Both the position numbers and the translations under genes were made by a program. Below are positions 1 to 5,865 of a stretch of DNA of 22,930 nt, in pieces (the stretch's first letter is position 1; every line of letters starts with the position of its first letter). Location: NCBI GenBank assembly GCA_019114925.1, contig DXEO01000229.1:1-22930 (forward strand), given 5' to 3'. The notes below the pieces were generated by a model that was not told the origin of the DNA, did not search any database, and saw only the letters and a program-made list of their open reading frames with translations. The DNA is from Candidatus Corynebacterium faecipullorum. Its GTDB lineage: Bacteria; Actinomycetota; Actinomycetes; Mycobacteriales; Mycobacteriaceae.

Positions 1-404
1 AGCCGGGATAGACGCCGATAGCCCTCCGGGGTGCGCGCCAGAACAGTCAGCGGGGCCGGGTCGAGACTGAGCTCCGCACCAAAGACCGCAGGCAAACCAA
101 CTTTGGCGGCAGCCTCCGCAAACTTCATAAGGCCATAGAATCCATCCCGATCTACCAGCGCAATCCCCCGCAAGCCCAGCTCGACGGCGCGCACCACAAG
201 TTCCTCCGGCTCAGAGGCACCGTGCAGAAAACTATAGGAGCTCACCGCATGCAGCTCCGCGAAAGGTACAGCGGAACACCCCGCCTTCGGCGCATCCGTG
301 GCCTGCGGCAGATGATCCACCGAGACCGGGACGGGCCCTGGACGGCCCGAGAGAATCCTCTCCACCCGGGACCACGGCAGCGCCTTACCCCCATTGAATC
401 TCAT
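1..404 (-). CDS. dnaE2: Error-prone DNA polymerase III alpha subunit DnaE2, N-terminal part (runs off left edge)
   Basis: The minus-strand frame opens at ATG 404 and stays open to base 1, giving about 134 residues. It begins MRFNGGKALPWSRVERILSG and then shows the PHP-domain start typical of C-family polymerases: FAELHAVSSYSFLHGASEP, then GLRGIALVDRDGFYGLMKFA and LPAVFGAELSL. This matches the N-terminus of actinobacterial DnaE2, the translesion polymerase that acts with ImuA' and ImuB during SOS mutagenesis. The short lead before the PHP domain, with its tryptophan near residue 11, is more like DnaE2 than replicative DnaE1. ATG 404 sits four bases after the expected transcription start of a TATAGT promoter (415-420), so the message is nearly leaderless and no Shine-Dalgarno is seen. 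A LexA-type box lies just upstream. The catalytic palm and the C-terminus lie outside the window, so polymerase activity cannot be judged here. Confidence 0.88.
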   Translation of the reverse strand, partial: MRFNGGKALPWSRVERILSGRPGPVPVSVDHLPQATDAPKAGCSAVPFAELHAVSSYSFLHGASEPEELVVRAVELGLRGIALVDRDGFYGLMKFAEAAAKVGLPAVFGAELSLDPAPLTVLARTPEGYRRLSR

Positions 405-414
405 AGGACCACAC

Positions 415-420
415 ACTATA
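415..420 (-). promoter_or_regulatory. -10 element of dnaE2
   Basis: On the minus strand the hexamer TATAGT ends 10 bases before ATG 404. A start site about 7 nt downstream gives a leader of only a few bases. The LexA box occupies the spacer immediately upstream. Confidence 0.55.
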
Positions 421-421
421 T

Positions 422-437
422 TCGAACACAAGTTCCC
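422..437. promoter_or_regulatory. LexA (SOS) box of dnaE2
   Basis: The site reads TCGAAC, ACAA, GTTCCC. It matches the actinobacterial/Gram-positive LexA operator (CGAAC N4 GTTCG type), with a full left half and four of five bases in the right core. It lies directly upstream of the TATAGT -10 hexamer of dnaE2, so bound LexA would block that promoter. The divergent metQ promoter is about 30 bp away, and whether LexA affects it is unknown. Confidence 0.75.
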
Positions 438-467
438 GTCAAGGTTGTCGTTGAACAATTTCCCGAA

Positions 468-497
468 TAGACAAAGCGGTTCAATCGTTGCTAGTTT
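468..497 (+). promoter_or_regulatory. Candidate promoter of the metQ operon, with a McbR-like half-site
   Basis: TAGACA (468-473) and TAGTTT (492-497), separated by 18 bases, form a plausible -35/-10 pair about 70 bp upstream of metQ1. The -35 overlaps TAGAC-N6-GTTCA (468-483). The left arm exactly matches the TAGAC-N6-GTCTA operator described for McbR, the methionine/cysteine repressor of C. glutamicum, while the right arm matches only 3 of 5 bases. The promoter call is moderate and the operator call is weak. Confidence 0.35.
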
Positions 498-568
498 TTT
501 CAGCAGTGAACACTCCTGCGGTGACACGACTTGCCGCACAAACCAAGAAGGGACACTAGGAACCCACC

Positions 569-1468
569 ATGAGCATCCGTCGCGTACTTGCCGCCACCTC
601 GGCAGCCGTCATCGCCGCAACCGGCCTGGTTGCCTGCTCCTCCGATTCCTCGGACTCCGCTGAGTCCAAGGATTCCGGCGAGGCCATCACCAAGGACTCC
701 ACCATCACCATCGGCACCACCGACGCCAACATGGAAGAGTGGGCCGTCTTCCAGGACCTGGCCAAGGAAGCTGGCTTCGACATCAAGCTGGAAAACTTCG
801 CCGACTACAACACCCCGAACCAGGCCTTGGACCAGGGCAAGCTGACGACGAACAAGTTCCAGCACCTGAAGTTCCTGGCTGAGTACAACAAGGGCAACGG
901 CACCGACCTGGTCCCGCTGGCAGCTACTGAGATCTACCCGCTGGCCATCTACTGGAAGGACCACAAGGACCTCGCTGACATCGAAGGCCAGGAAGTCGCC
1001 ATTCCGAATGACTCCACCAACCAGGGCCGCGCCATCGGCCTGCTGGTTCAGGAAGGCCTGGTCACCCTCAAGGAGAACAGCCCGCTGACCCCGACTCCGC
1101 TGGACATCGATGAGGAGAAGTCCAAGGTCAAGGTCACCCCGGTGGACGCCGCCCAGACCCCGGCCGCCTACGGCGAGGGCAAGCCGGCCGTCATCAACAA
1201 CTCCTTCCTCGAGCGCGCCGGCATTGACCCGCAGTCCGCCGTCGCGCAGGATGACCCGGACTCCACCGAGGCCGAGCCCTACATCAACGTCTGGGCCGTG
1301 CGCGCCGACGACGCCGATAACGAAACCCTCCACGAGCTGGCCGAGCTGTGGAAGGACCCGAAGGTCACCGACGCCGTTCTGAAATCCTCCGGCGATACCG
1401 CCGTGGCCGTCGACCGCTCCCAGGAGGAGCTCCAGGAGATCCTGGACCGCCTCGAAGAGCAGGTCTAA
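569..1468 (+). CDS. metQ: MetQ-family methionine-binding lipoprotein (first of two)
   Basis: This 299-residue protein is an NlpA/MetQ-type substrate-binding lipoprotein that delivers methionine to the MetNI ABC importer at the outer face of the membrane. An N-terminal signal ends in the lipobox LVAC with the acylated cysteine at residue 23, followed by a Ser/Asp-rich linker. The mature part shows family hallmarks: TIGTTDANMEEW at the first strand, ENFADYNTPNQALDQG, NKFQHLKFLAEYN, IPNDSTNQGRAIGLL, and NNSFLERAGIDP near the C-terminus. The ATG is chosen because the lipoprotein signal starts at once; the ribosome site (ggacactagg) is only moderate. It heads the metQ1-metQ2-metN-metI cluster, 39 bp before its paralogue. 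Substrate specificity (L- versus D-methionine or a related amino acid) is inferred from family and context. Confidence 0.9.
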   Translation: MSIRRVLAATSAAVIAATGLVACSSDSSDSAESKDSGEAITKDSTITIGTTDANMEEWAVFQDLAKEAGFDIKLENFADYNTPNQALDQGKLTTNKFQHLKFLAEYNKGNGTDLVPLAATEIYPLAIYWKDHKDLADIEGQEVAIPNDSTNQGRAIGLLVQEGLVTLKENSPLTPTPLDIDEEKSKVKVTPVDAAQTPAAYGEGKPAVINNSFLERAGIDPQSAVAQDDPDSTEAEPYINVWAVRADDADNETLHELAELWKDPKVTDAVLKSSGDTAVAVDRSQEELQEILDRLEEQV

Positions 1469-1507
1469 GCCCAATCCCACCACTGACTAACTAGTAAAGG
1501 ACGAATC

Positions 1508-2413
1508 ATGCGCATCCGCCGCCTCGTAGCAGCCGCCGCCGCTAGCCTGGTTGCTGCTACCAGCTTGGTCGCCTGCTCGTCTGCAAGCTCCGATTTCGCC
1601 GCCGGCACCGCTGAGGATCCCATCATCGTCGGCACCACCGACGCTGAACTTCCGGAGTGGGGCGTACTCAAAGAACTCGCTGCCAAGGAAGGCATCGAGA
1701 TCGAGATGAAGAGCTTCACCGACTACGCCACCCCCAACCAGTCCCTGGCTGAGGGCAGCACGGATACCAACAAGTTCCAGCACCTGAAGTTCCTCGCTGA
1801 GTACAATGTGGGCAACGGCACGAACCTCGTTCCGGTGGCCTCCACGCAGGTCTACCCCATGCCGCTGTTCTGGAAGGGCCACGACAGCATCGACGGCATC
1901 GAGGGCCAGGACATCGCCATCCCCAACGACGCCACCAACCAGGGCCGCGCCATCAACCTGCTGGCCGCCAACGGTTTGCTGGTGCTCAAGGAAGAGGGCA
2001 AGCTCACCCCGGACCCCGCCGACATCGACGAGGCCGCATCCAAGGTGAGCATCACCCCGGTCGATGCTTCCCAGACCCCGTCCGCCTTCGGCGAAGGCAA
2101 GCCCGCCATCATCACCAACTCCTTCTTCAAGCGTGCGGGTATCAACCCGGCCGACGCCGTGCTTTACGACGACCCGGAAAACCCCAACGCCGACCCGAAG
2201 ATCCTGTTCGACCCTTATGTCAACGTGTGGGCTGTGCAGGAAAAGGACAAGGACAACGAGAAGGTCAAGAAGCTGGCTGAGCTCTACCTCTCCGATGAGG
2301 TGAAGGCCGCGGTGCAAGACACCACGGGTGGCACCACTATCTTCGTGGATAAACCACAGGCAGAGCTTCAGGAGATTCTGGAGCGGCTGGAAAAGGAAGC
2401 CTCCTCTAGCTAA
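1508..2413 (+). CDS. MetQ-family methionine-binding lipoprotein (tandem paralogue)
   Basis: This is a 301-residue paralogue of the preceding protein. It keeps the same block order: a short signal with lipobox LVAC (Cys23), IVGTTDAELPEWGVLKEL, SFTDYATPNQSLAEG, then NKFQHLKFLAEYN, IPNDATNQGRAINLL and TNSFFKRAGINP. It differs by a short insert near residues 225-235 (ENPNADPKILFDPY) and a Ser-rich C-terminus. A good ribosome site (AAAGGAC) precedes the ATG by about 6 bases. Tandem binding proteins feeding one transporter usually differ in affinity or ligand, such as methionine stereoisomers, sulfoxide or a dipeptide; that is inference here. A terminator-like hairpin follows and separates the two binding-protein genes from metN. 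Confidence 0.88.
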   Translation: MRIRRLVAAAAASLVAATSLVACSSASSDFAAGTAEDPIIVGTTDAELPEWGVLKELAAKEGIEIEMKSFTDYATPNQSLAEGSTDTNKFQHLKFLAEYNVGNGTNLVPVASTQVYPMPLFWKGHDSIDGIEGQDIAIPNDATNQGRAINLLAANGLLVLKEEGKLTPDPADIDEAASKVSITPVDASQTPSAFGEGKPAIITNSFFKRAGINPADAVLYDDPENPNADPKILFDPYVNVWAVQEKDKDNEKVKKLAELYLSDEVKAAVQDTTGGTTIFVDKPQAELQEILERLEKEASSS

Positions 2414-2428
2414 GTGAATCTCTCTCCT

Positions 2429-2468
2429 CCCCCGCGCTCACGCTGGTTTGCGTGACCCGGGGGATTTT
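2429..2468 (+). terminator. Terminator-like hairpin between metQ2 and metN
   Basis: CCCCCG (2429-2434) pairs with CGGGGG (2458-2463) and TCACGC (2438-2443) pairs with GCGTGA (2450-2455), around a 6-nt loop and a small internal bulge. ATTTT follows directly. It lies 15 bp after the metQ2 stop and 50 bp before metN. It may act as a partial terminator that keeps binding-protein transcripts above metNI transcripts. Confidence 0.6.
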
Positions 2469-2519
2469 GCCCGTTACTCCCTCCTCACTCATTACACGGA
2501 CACGTACAAAGGAAACCAC

Positions 2520-3563
2520 GTGACTGAACAACAAGGCGCCCACCGGGGCACCCGGATTGAATTCCGCAACATCACCAAAGTCTTTAAGAACAAGAAAACC
2601 ACCACGACAGCGCTTGACGATGTCTCCTTGACCGTCGAGCCCGGTGAGATCATCGGCATCATCGGCTTCTCCGGGGCAGGTAAGTCCACGCTGGTGCGCA
2701 TGATCAACGGCCTGGATAAGCCGACCTCGGGGCAGCTGCTTCTCGACGGCACCGATGTCGTCCCCCTGCCCGAGTCCAAGCTGCGCGGCATTCGCCGCAA
2801 CATCGGCATGATCTTCCAGCAGTTCAACCTCATGTCCTCGCGCACTGCGGCTGGCAATATTGAGTACCCGCTGAAGCTGCAGGGCGTCGACAAGCAGGAG
2901 CGTAAAAAGCGCGTCCAGTAACTGTTGGAGTTCGTCGGCCTGGCGGACAAAGGCGATAACTACCCGGAGCAGCTCTCCGGCGGCCAGAAGCAGCGCGTCG
3001 GCATTGCCCGCGCCCTGGCTAATACCCCTTCCCTGCTGCTGGCGGACGAGGCCACCTCGGCGCTCGACCCCACCACCACCCACGAGGTGCTCGACCTGCT
3101 GCGCAAGGTCAACCGCGACCTCGGCATCACCATCGTGGTGATCACCCACGAGATGGACGTCGTACGCTCCATCGCCGACAAGGTAGCCGTCATGGAAAAC
3201 GGCCACGTCATCGAGGCCGGCAGCGTCTATGAAGTCTTTTCCAATCCGCAGACCAAGGTGGCGGAGAAGTTCGTGGCCACCTCGCTGCGCAACACCCCGG
3301 ACGTCGTGGAGGCCGATGACCTGCTGGCCCACGAGGGCCGCCTGTTCACCATCAACCTGACGGAAAAGTCGGGCTTCTTCGACGCCGCCGGCAAGCTCGC
3401 GGATAAGGGCGTGTCCATCGCCGTGGTCCACGGTGGCATCACCACCCTGCAGAAGCATTCCTTTGGCAAGATCACCGTGCGCCTCAACGGCCCAGACGCC
3501 GCCATCGAAGACTTCTACGCACACATGCAACGCACCACCGAGATTGAGGAGATCCAACGATGA
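2520..3563 (+). pseudogene. metN: Methionine ABC transporter ATPase MetN, interrupted by an in-frame stop codon
   Basis: The frame encodes a complete MetN of about 347 codons except for a TAA at 2919-2921 (codon 134), between ...KKRVQ and LLEFVGLADKG. All ABC motifs are present on the two sides. Walker A GFSGAGKST (49-57) and the Q-loop Q100 come before the stop. Signature LSGGQ (152-156), Walker B LLLADE (172-177), switch His210 and the C-terminal NIL regulatory domain (about 265-347) come after it. The start is GTG 2520, preceded by AAAGGAAA. Homologues typically have Glu/Ala at the stop position, so a single base change (for example GAA to TAA) would explain it. As given, translation yields a 133-residue fragment lacking the signature and Walker B, so MetNI import should fail unless there is readthrough or a sequence error. 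A TTG at 2925 could restart translation, but no good ribosome site is seen. Confidence 0.85.
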
Positions 3564-4240
3564 ACGTCACCTACCTCGCGCAAGCCAATTGGGACCGACT
3601 GGGCAGCACGCTTGTCGACGCCATCAAGGACACCCTCATCATGGTCGCCACCACCCTGGTGCTCGCCGGCATCATCGGCCTCGTGCTGGGCATCCTGCTC
3701 TACACCACGCGCCCGGGCGGCATCCTGCAGAACAAGCCCATCCACTTCGTCATCAATATCCTGGTGAATTTTGTTCGCCCGATTCCGTTCATCATCTTGC
3801 TGGCCTTTGTGCAGCCGCTAACGGTGGCGGTACTAGGCAGCTCCATCGGCCGTGAGCCGGCCACCTTCGTCATGGTCATTGCGGCTACCTTCGCGGTGGC
3901 CCGCATCGTGGAACAGAACCTCGTGGCTCTGGATCCGGGCGTGATTGAGGCAGCCCGCGCGATGGGCGCTTCGCCGTGGAAGATCATCACCACGGTCATT
4001 ATCCCGGAGGCGCTGGGCCCGCTGGTGCTGGGCTACACCTTCCTGTTCATCGGCATCGTCGATATGTCCGCGATGGCCGGCTACGTCGGCGGCGGTGGCT
4101 TGGGCGACTTCGCCATTGTCTACGGCTACCGCGCCTTCGAGTGGGAGGTCACCGTGGTGGCTACCCTCATCATCATTGTGCTGGTGCAGGCAGCGCAGTT
4201 CTTCGGCAACTGGCTCTCGGCCAAGATTATGCGCCGCTAG
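3560..4240 (+). CDS. metI: Methionine ABC transporter permease MetI
   Basis: This 226-residue integral membrane protein is of usual length for MetI. It has about five hydrophobic segments and the EAA-type coupling motif EAARAMGASPWKIITTVIIP at about residues 131-150, which contacts the ATPase. It would form the membrane dimer of the MetNIQ importer. The ATG overlaps the metN stop as ATGA, the usual sign of translational coupling. Because upstream metN carries a premature stop, coupling may be reduced. Its own TAG stop shares the palindrome CTAG with the stop of the convergent gene on the other strand. Confidence 0.92.
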   Translation: MNVTYLAQANWDRLGSTLVDAIKDTLIMVATTLVLAGIIGLVLGILLYTTRPGGILQNKPIHFVINILVNFVRPIPFIILLAFVQPLTVAVLGSSIGREPATFVMVIAATFAVARIVEQNLVALDPGVIEAARAMGASPWKIITTVIIPEALGPLVLGYTFLFIGIVDMSAMAGYVGGGGLGDFAIVYGYRAFEWEVTVVATLIIIVLVQAAQFFGNWLSAKIMRR

Positions 4241-5103
4241 CCGCGCCGCGCGACGCGGCACGCGGCATAAAAGCGAGAGGTCTTCGGTTCGTCCCCGCAG
4301 GAGGAGACGACGCCAGAGGCCTCTTTTTCTTCGAGTTCCACGTCCCATGCGCGGCCATCGCGGTGGCGCACAACGACGCTATTCTTTGCGGCGGGGTTCT
4401 CCGCCGTGTCGACGGTGAGTTCGCCGTAGTGGAGGGGCTCGGAGGCGTCGAGAAGCTGGCGTGCTACCGCAAGCTCCCCCACCTGGCCTTGAGGCGTGGT
4501 GAGGCCGGAACCACGGTTGGCGGGGTAGAAATACTCGCCGCGTAGTGCCTTGCCCACGAGCTCGCGGCCAGCTTCCACGTTGAGGCGGCCGAAGGAATAT
4601 CCCCAGGGCATCAGGAGCACCGACGGCGCGAAGCGGTGGCCTTTGGTGTGGGAGGTTTCCCACACGGTCTCCTCAAATTCGCATGCCAGGGAGGCGGCAA
4701 GCGGGCGGCCCTTGATTGCGCAGCAGGCATCGCGCTTGGCGTGGGTGCACACGAGCACCAGCGGCAGGCACGTGCCAGTGGGGTGCTCCAGATCCAAGTC
4801 AAGAATGTCCTCCGGGCCGTTCAGGACATAATCCTGTACTAAGCCCTCGCGTGCCCACACGACGAAACAGCGAAAATTCCCCGTCCCCCGCTCGTGCCCG
4901 GCGCGCCCGGGGCGGCGAATGAGCTGCAGGCCAGCCACGCCTTTGAGCTTGGCCTTGAGCTTCGCAGTCAAGCCGGGGCCAAAAGTGCGACCGTCCAGCA
5001 CGTCGCGAGACCACGCCGTGGGCCACTCAAAGAGGACGTACACAGATTCTTGTTTAGCGGTACCGGCCAGGGGCTCGACCTGAACATCGGAGCAGAAGGT
5101 CAT
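4237..5103 (-). CDS. Sucrase/ferredoxin-like (Suc_Fer-like) family protein
   Basis: This 288-residue protein is recognisable as the thioredoxin-fold, sucrase/ferredoxin-like family. The core signature LVCTHAKRDACCAIKGRPLA (about 117-136) holds Cys119, Cys127 and Cys128. A second conserved block SHTKGHRFAPSVLLMPWGYS (151-170) holds His152 and His156. Further cysteines lie at 4, 269 and 282. Related proteins resemble thioredoxin-like [2Fe-2S] ferredoxins, so a redox role in the cytosol is likely, but no reaction is established. ATG 5103 lies 6 bases after a TAAGAT -10 element, consistent with a leaderless message. It converges on metI with overlapping stop codons and is divergent from the AMIN-like lipoprotein gene. 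Confidence 0.82.
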   Translation of the reverse strand: MTFCSDVQVEPLAGTAKQESVYVLFEWPTAWSRDVLDGRTFGPGLTAKLKAKLKGVAGLQLIRRPGRAGHERGTGNFRCFVVWAREGLVQDYVLNGPEDILDLDLEHPTGTCLPLVLVCTHAKRDACCAIKGRPLAASLACEFEETVWETSHTKGHRFAPSVLLMPWGYSFGRLNVEAGRELVGKALRGEYFYPANRGSGLTTPQGQVGELAVARQLLDASEPLHYGELTVDTAENPAAKNSVVVRHRDGRAWDVELEEKEASGVVSSCGDEPKTSRFYAACRVARRG

Positions 5104-5109
5104 GGCGCC

Positions 5110-5137
5110 ATCTTAACTGGCATCACTCCTTTCACAA
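5110..5137 (-). promoter_or_regulatory. Promoter of the sucrase/ferredoxin-like gene (leaderless type)
   Basis: On the minus strand, TTGTGA (5137-5132) and TAAGAT (5115-5110) are 16 bases apart. Six bases separate the -10 from ATG 5103, so transcription is expected to begin at or next to the start codon. Confidence 0.55.
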
Positions 5138-5145
5138 CAATGTGG

Positions 5146-5173
5146 TTACGATGCTTAGCACGATGCATATAAT
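5146..5173 (+). promoter_or_regulatory. Promoter of the AMIN-like lipoprotein gene
   Basis: A perfect TATAAT (5168-5173) is preceded by a weak TTACGA (5146-5151) at 16 bases. The expected start near 5180 gives a leader of about 22 nt before ATG 5202. It lies back to back with the minus-strand promoter at 5110-5137. Confidence 0.6.
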
Positions 5174-5201
5174 TCCCCGTAGTGCCACTACGCTCGAAGT
5201 C

Positions 5202-5855
5202 ATGCCGAAACACAACCTCTTGCGCACAGCCGCCCCAGTGGCCGCACTCGTTGTCTCGGGTACGCTCGCGCTTCAGGGATGCGCTCCGTCTTCCTCCCCG
5301 GACGGCAGTACCGACGGCCCCACGAAAACTCTCGACGCCACCCTATCCGGCGCCTCCACCTCCACGGCTACCGTTACTCCCACTGCGCCCTCCCCCGCCG
5401 CACCGGCTGGGCTGACCCCGCTGGGCGACGCCAACCTGGAGATGAAAACCCTCCGCCCACCAGCCCCCTCGGAGCTGGTGGTAACTAATGTCCGCGTGGG
5501 CAAGCATGAAGGTTTTGACCGCGTGGTCTTCGAGTTTGTCGGGGACGGTTCACCGGGCTGGTTCATCGATTACACCGACGCTCCCGCCCAGCAGGGCTCC
5601 GGTAATCCGATTCCTTTTGAGGGTTCCACTGCGCTCGACGTCAGCATCGACGGCACCGCTTATCCCTTCCAACTCGACATGGAAGACCCGAACATCGGCA
5701 CCGTGAAGGGCGCCGGCGGGCTGGTGACCCAGGTGGTCAGCGGCGGCACCTTCGAGGCCCGCTCGCAGTTCGTTATCGGGCTTGATGAACGCCACCCGTA
5801 CTCGGTTCAGGTGCTCAAGGGGCCGACGCGCCTGGTTATCGACATCTTGAACTAA
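5202..5855 (+). CDS. AMIN-like domain lipoprotein
   Basis: The protein has 217 residues from ATG 5202. This start was chosen because it gives a clean lipoprotein signal with a basic N-terminus and lipobox LQGC (Cys27); an upstream ATG at 5142 would place the signal too far in. A low-complexity Ser/Thr/Pro/Ala linker (about 28-75) is followed by a beta-rich AMIN-like domain: LVVTNVRVGKHEGFDRVVFE, then DGSPGWFIDYTDAP, LDVSIDGTAYPFQL and VQVLKGPTRLVIDI at the C-terminus. Such proteins are common in corynebacteria and are presumed to sit in the cell envelope. AMIN domains of amidases bind the wall or periplasmic partners, but no role is known for this family. The stop codon lies inside a perfect inverted repeat shared with the end of imuB. 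Confidence 0.8.
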   Translation: MPKHNLLRTAAPVAALVVSGTLALQGCAPSSSPDGSTDGPTKTLDATLSGASTSTATVTPTAPSPAAPAGLTPLGDANLEMKTLRPPAPSELVVTNVRVGKHEGFDRVVFEFVGDGSPGWFIDYTDAPAQQGSGNPIPFEGSTALDVSIDGTAYPFQLDMEDPNIGTVKGAGGLVTQVVSGGTFEARSQFVIGLDERHPYSVQVLKGPTRLVIDILN

Positions 5856-5865
5856 GCAGTTCAAG
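5846..5865. terminator. Perfect 8-bp inverted repeat spanning two convergent stop codons
   Basis: CTTGAACT (5846-5853) and AGTTCAAG (5858-5865) are exact reverse complements around the 4-nt loop AAGC. The lipoprotein stop (5853-5855) and the imuB stop (5861-5863, minus strand) both fall within it. There is no T-run, so it may be a weak bidirectional terminator or an mRNA 3'-end stabiliser. Confidence 0.45.

Noticed and set aside
500..1483. Long minus-strand open frame across metQ1 (and a similar one at 1487-2317)
   Set aside because: These are antisense shadows of the high-GC lipoprotein genes. They read as Gly/Val/Leu-rich low-complexity protein with no family features.
2919..2921. Recoding of the metN stop (selenocysteine or programmed readthrough)
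   Set aside because: The codon is TAA, not TGA, and no recoding structure is evident. Simple mutation or error is more likely.
2925..3563. Second half of metN as a separate gene starting at TTG
   Set aside because: It is in the same frame as the first half and continues the MetN sequence directly. No good ribosome site precedes the TTG, so it is treated as part of a broken metN.
5142..5201. Upstream start of the AMIN-like lipoprotein at 5142
   Set aside because: It would run through the TATAAT promoter and place the signal peptide 20 residues in. ATG 5202 gives a standard lipoprotein signal.
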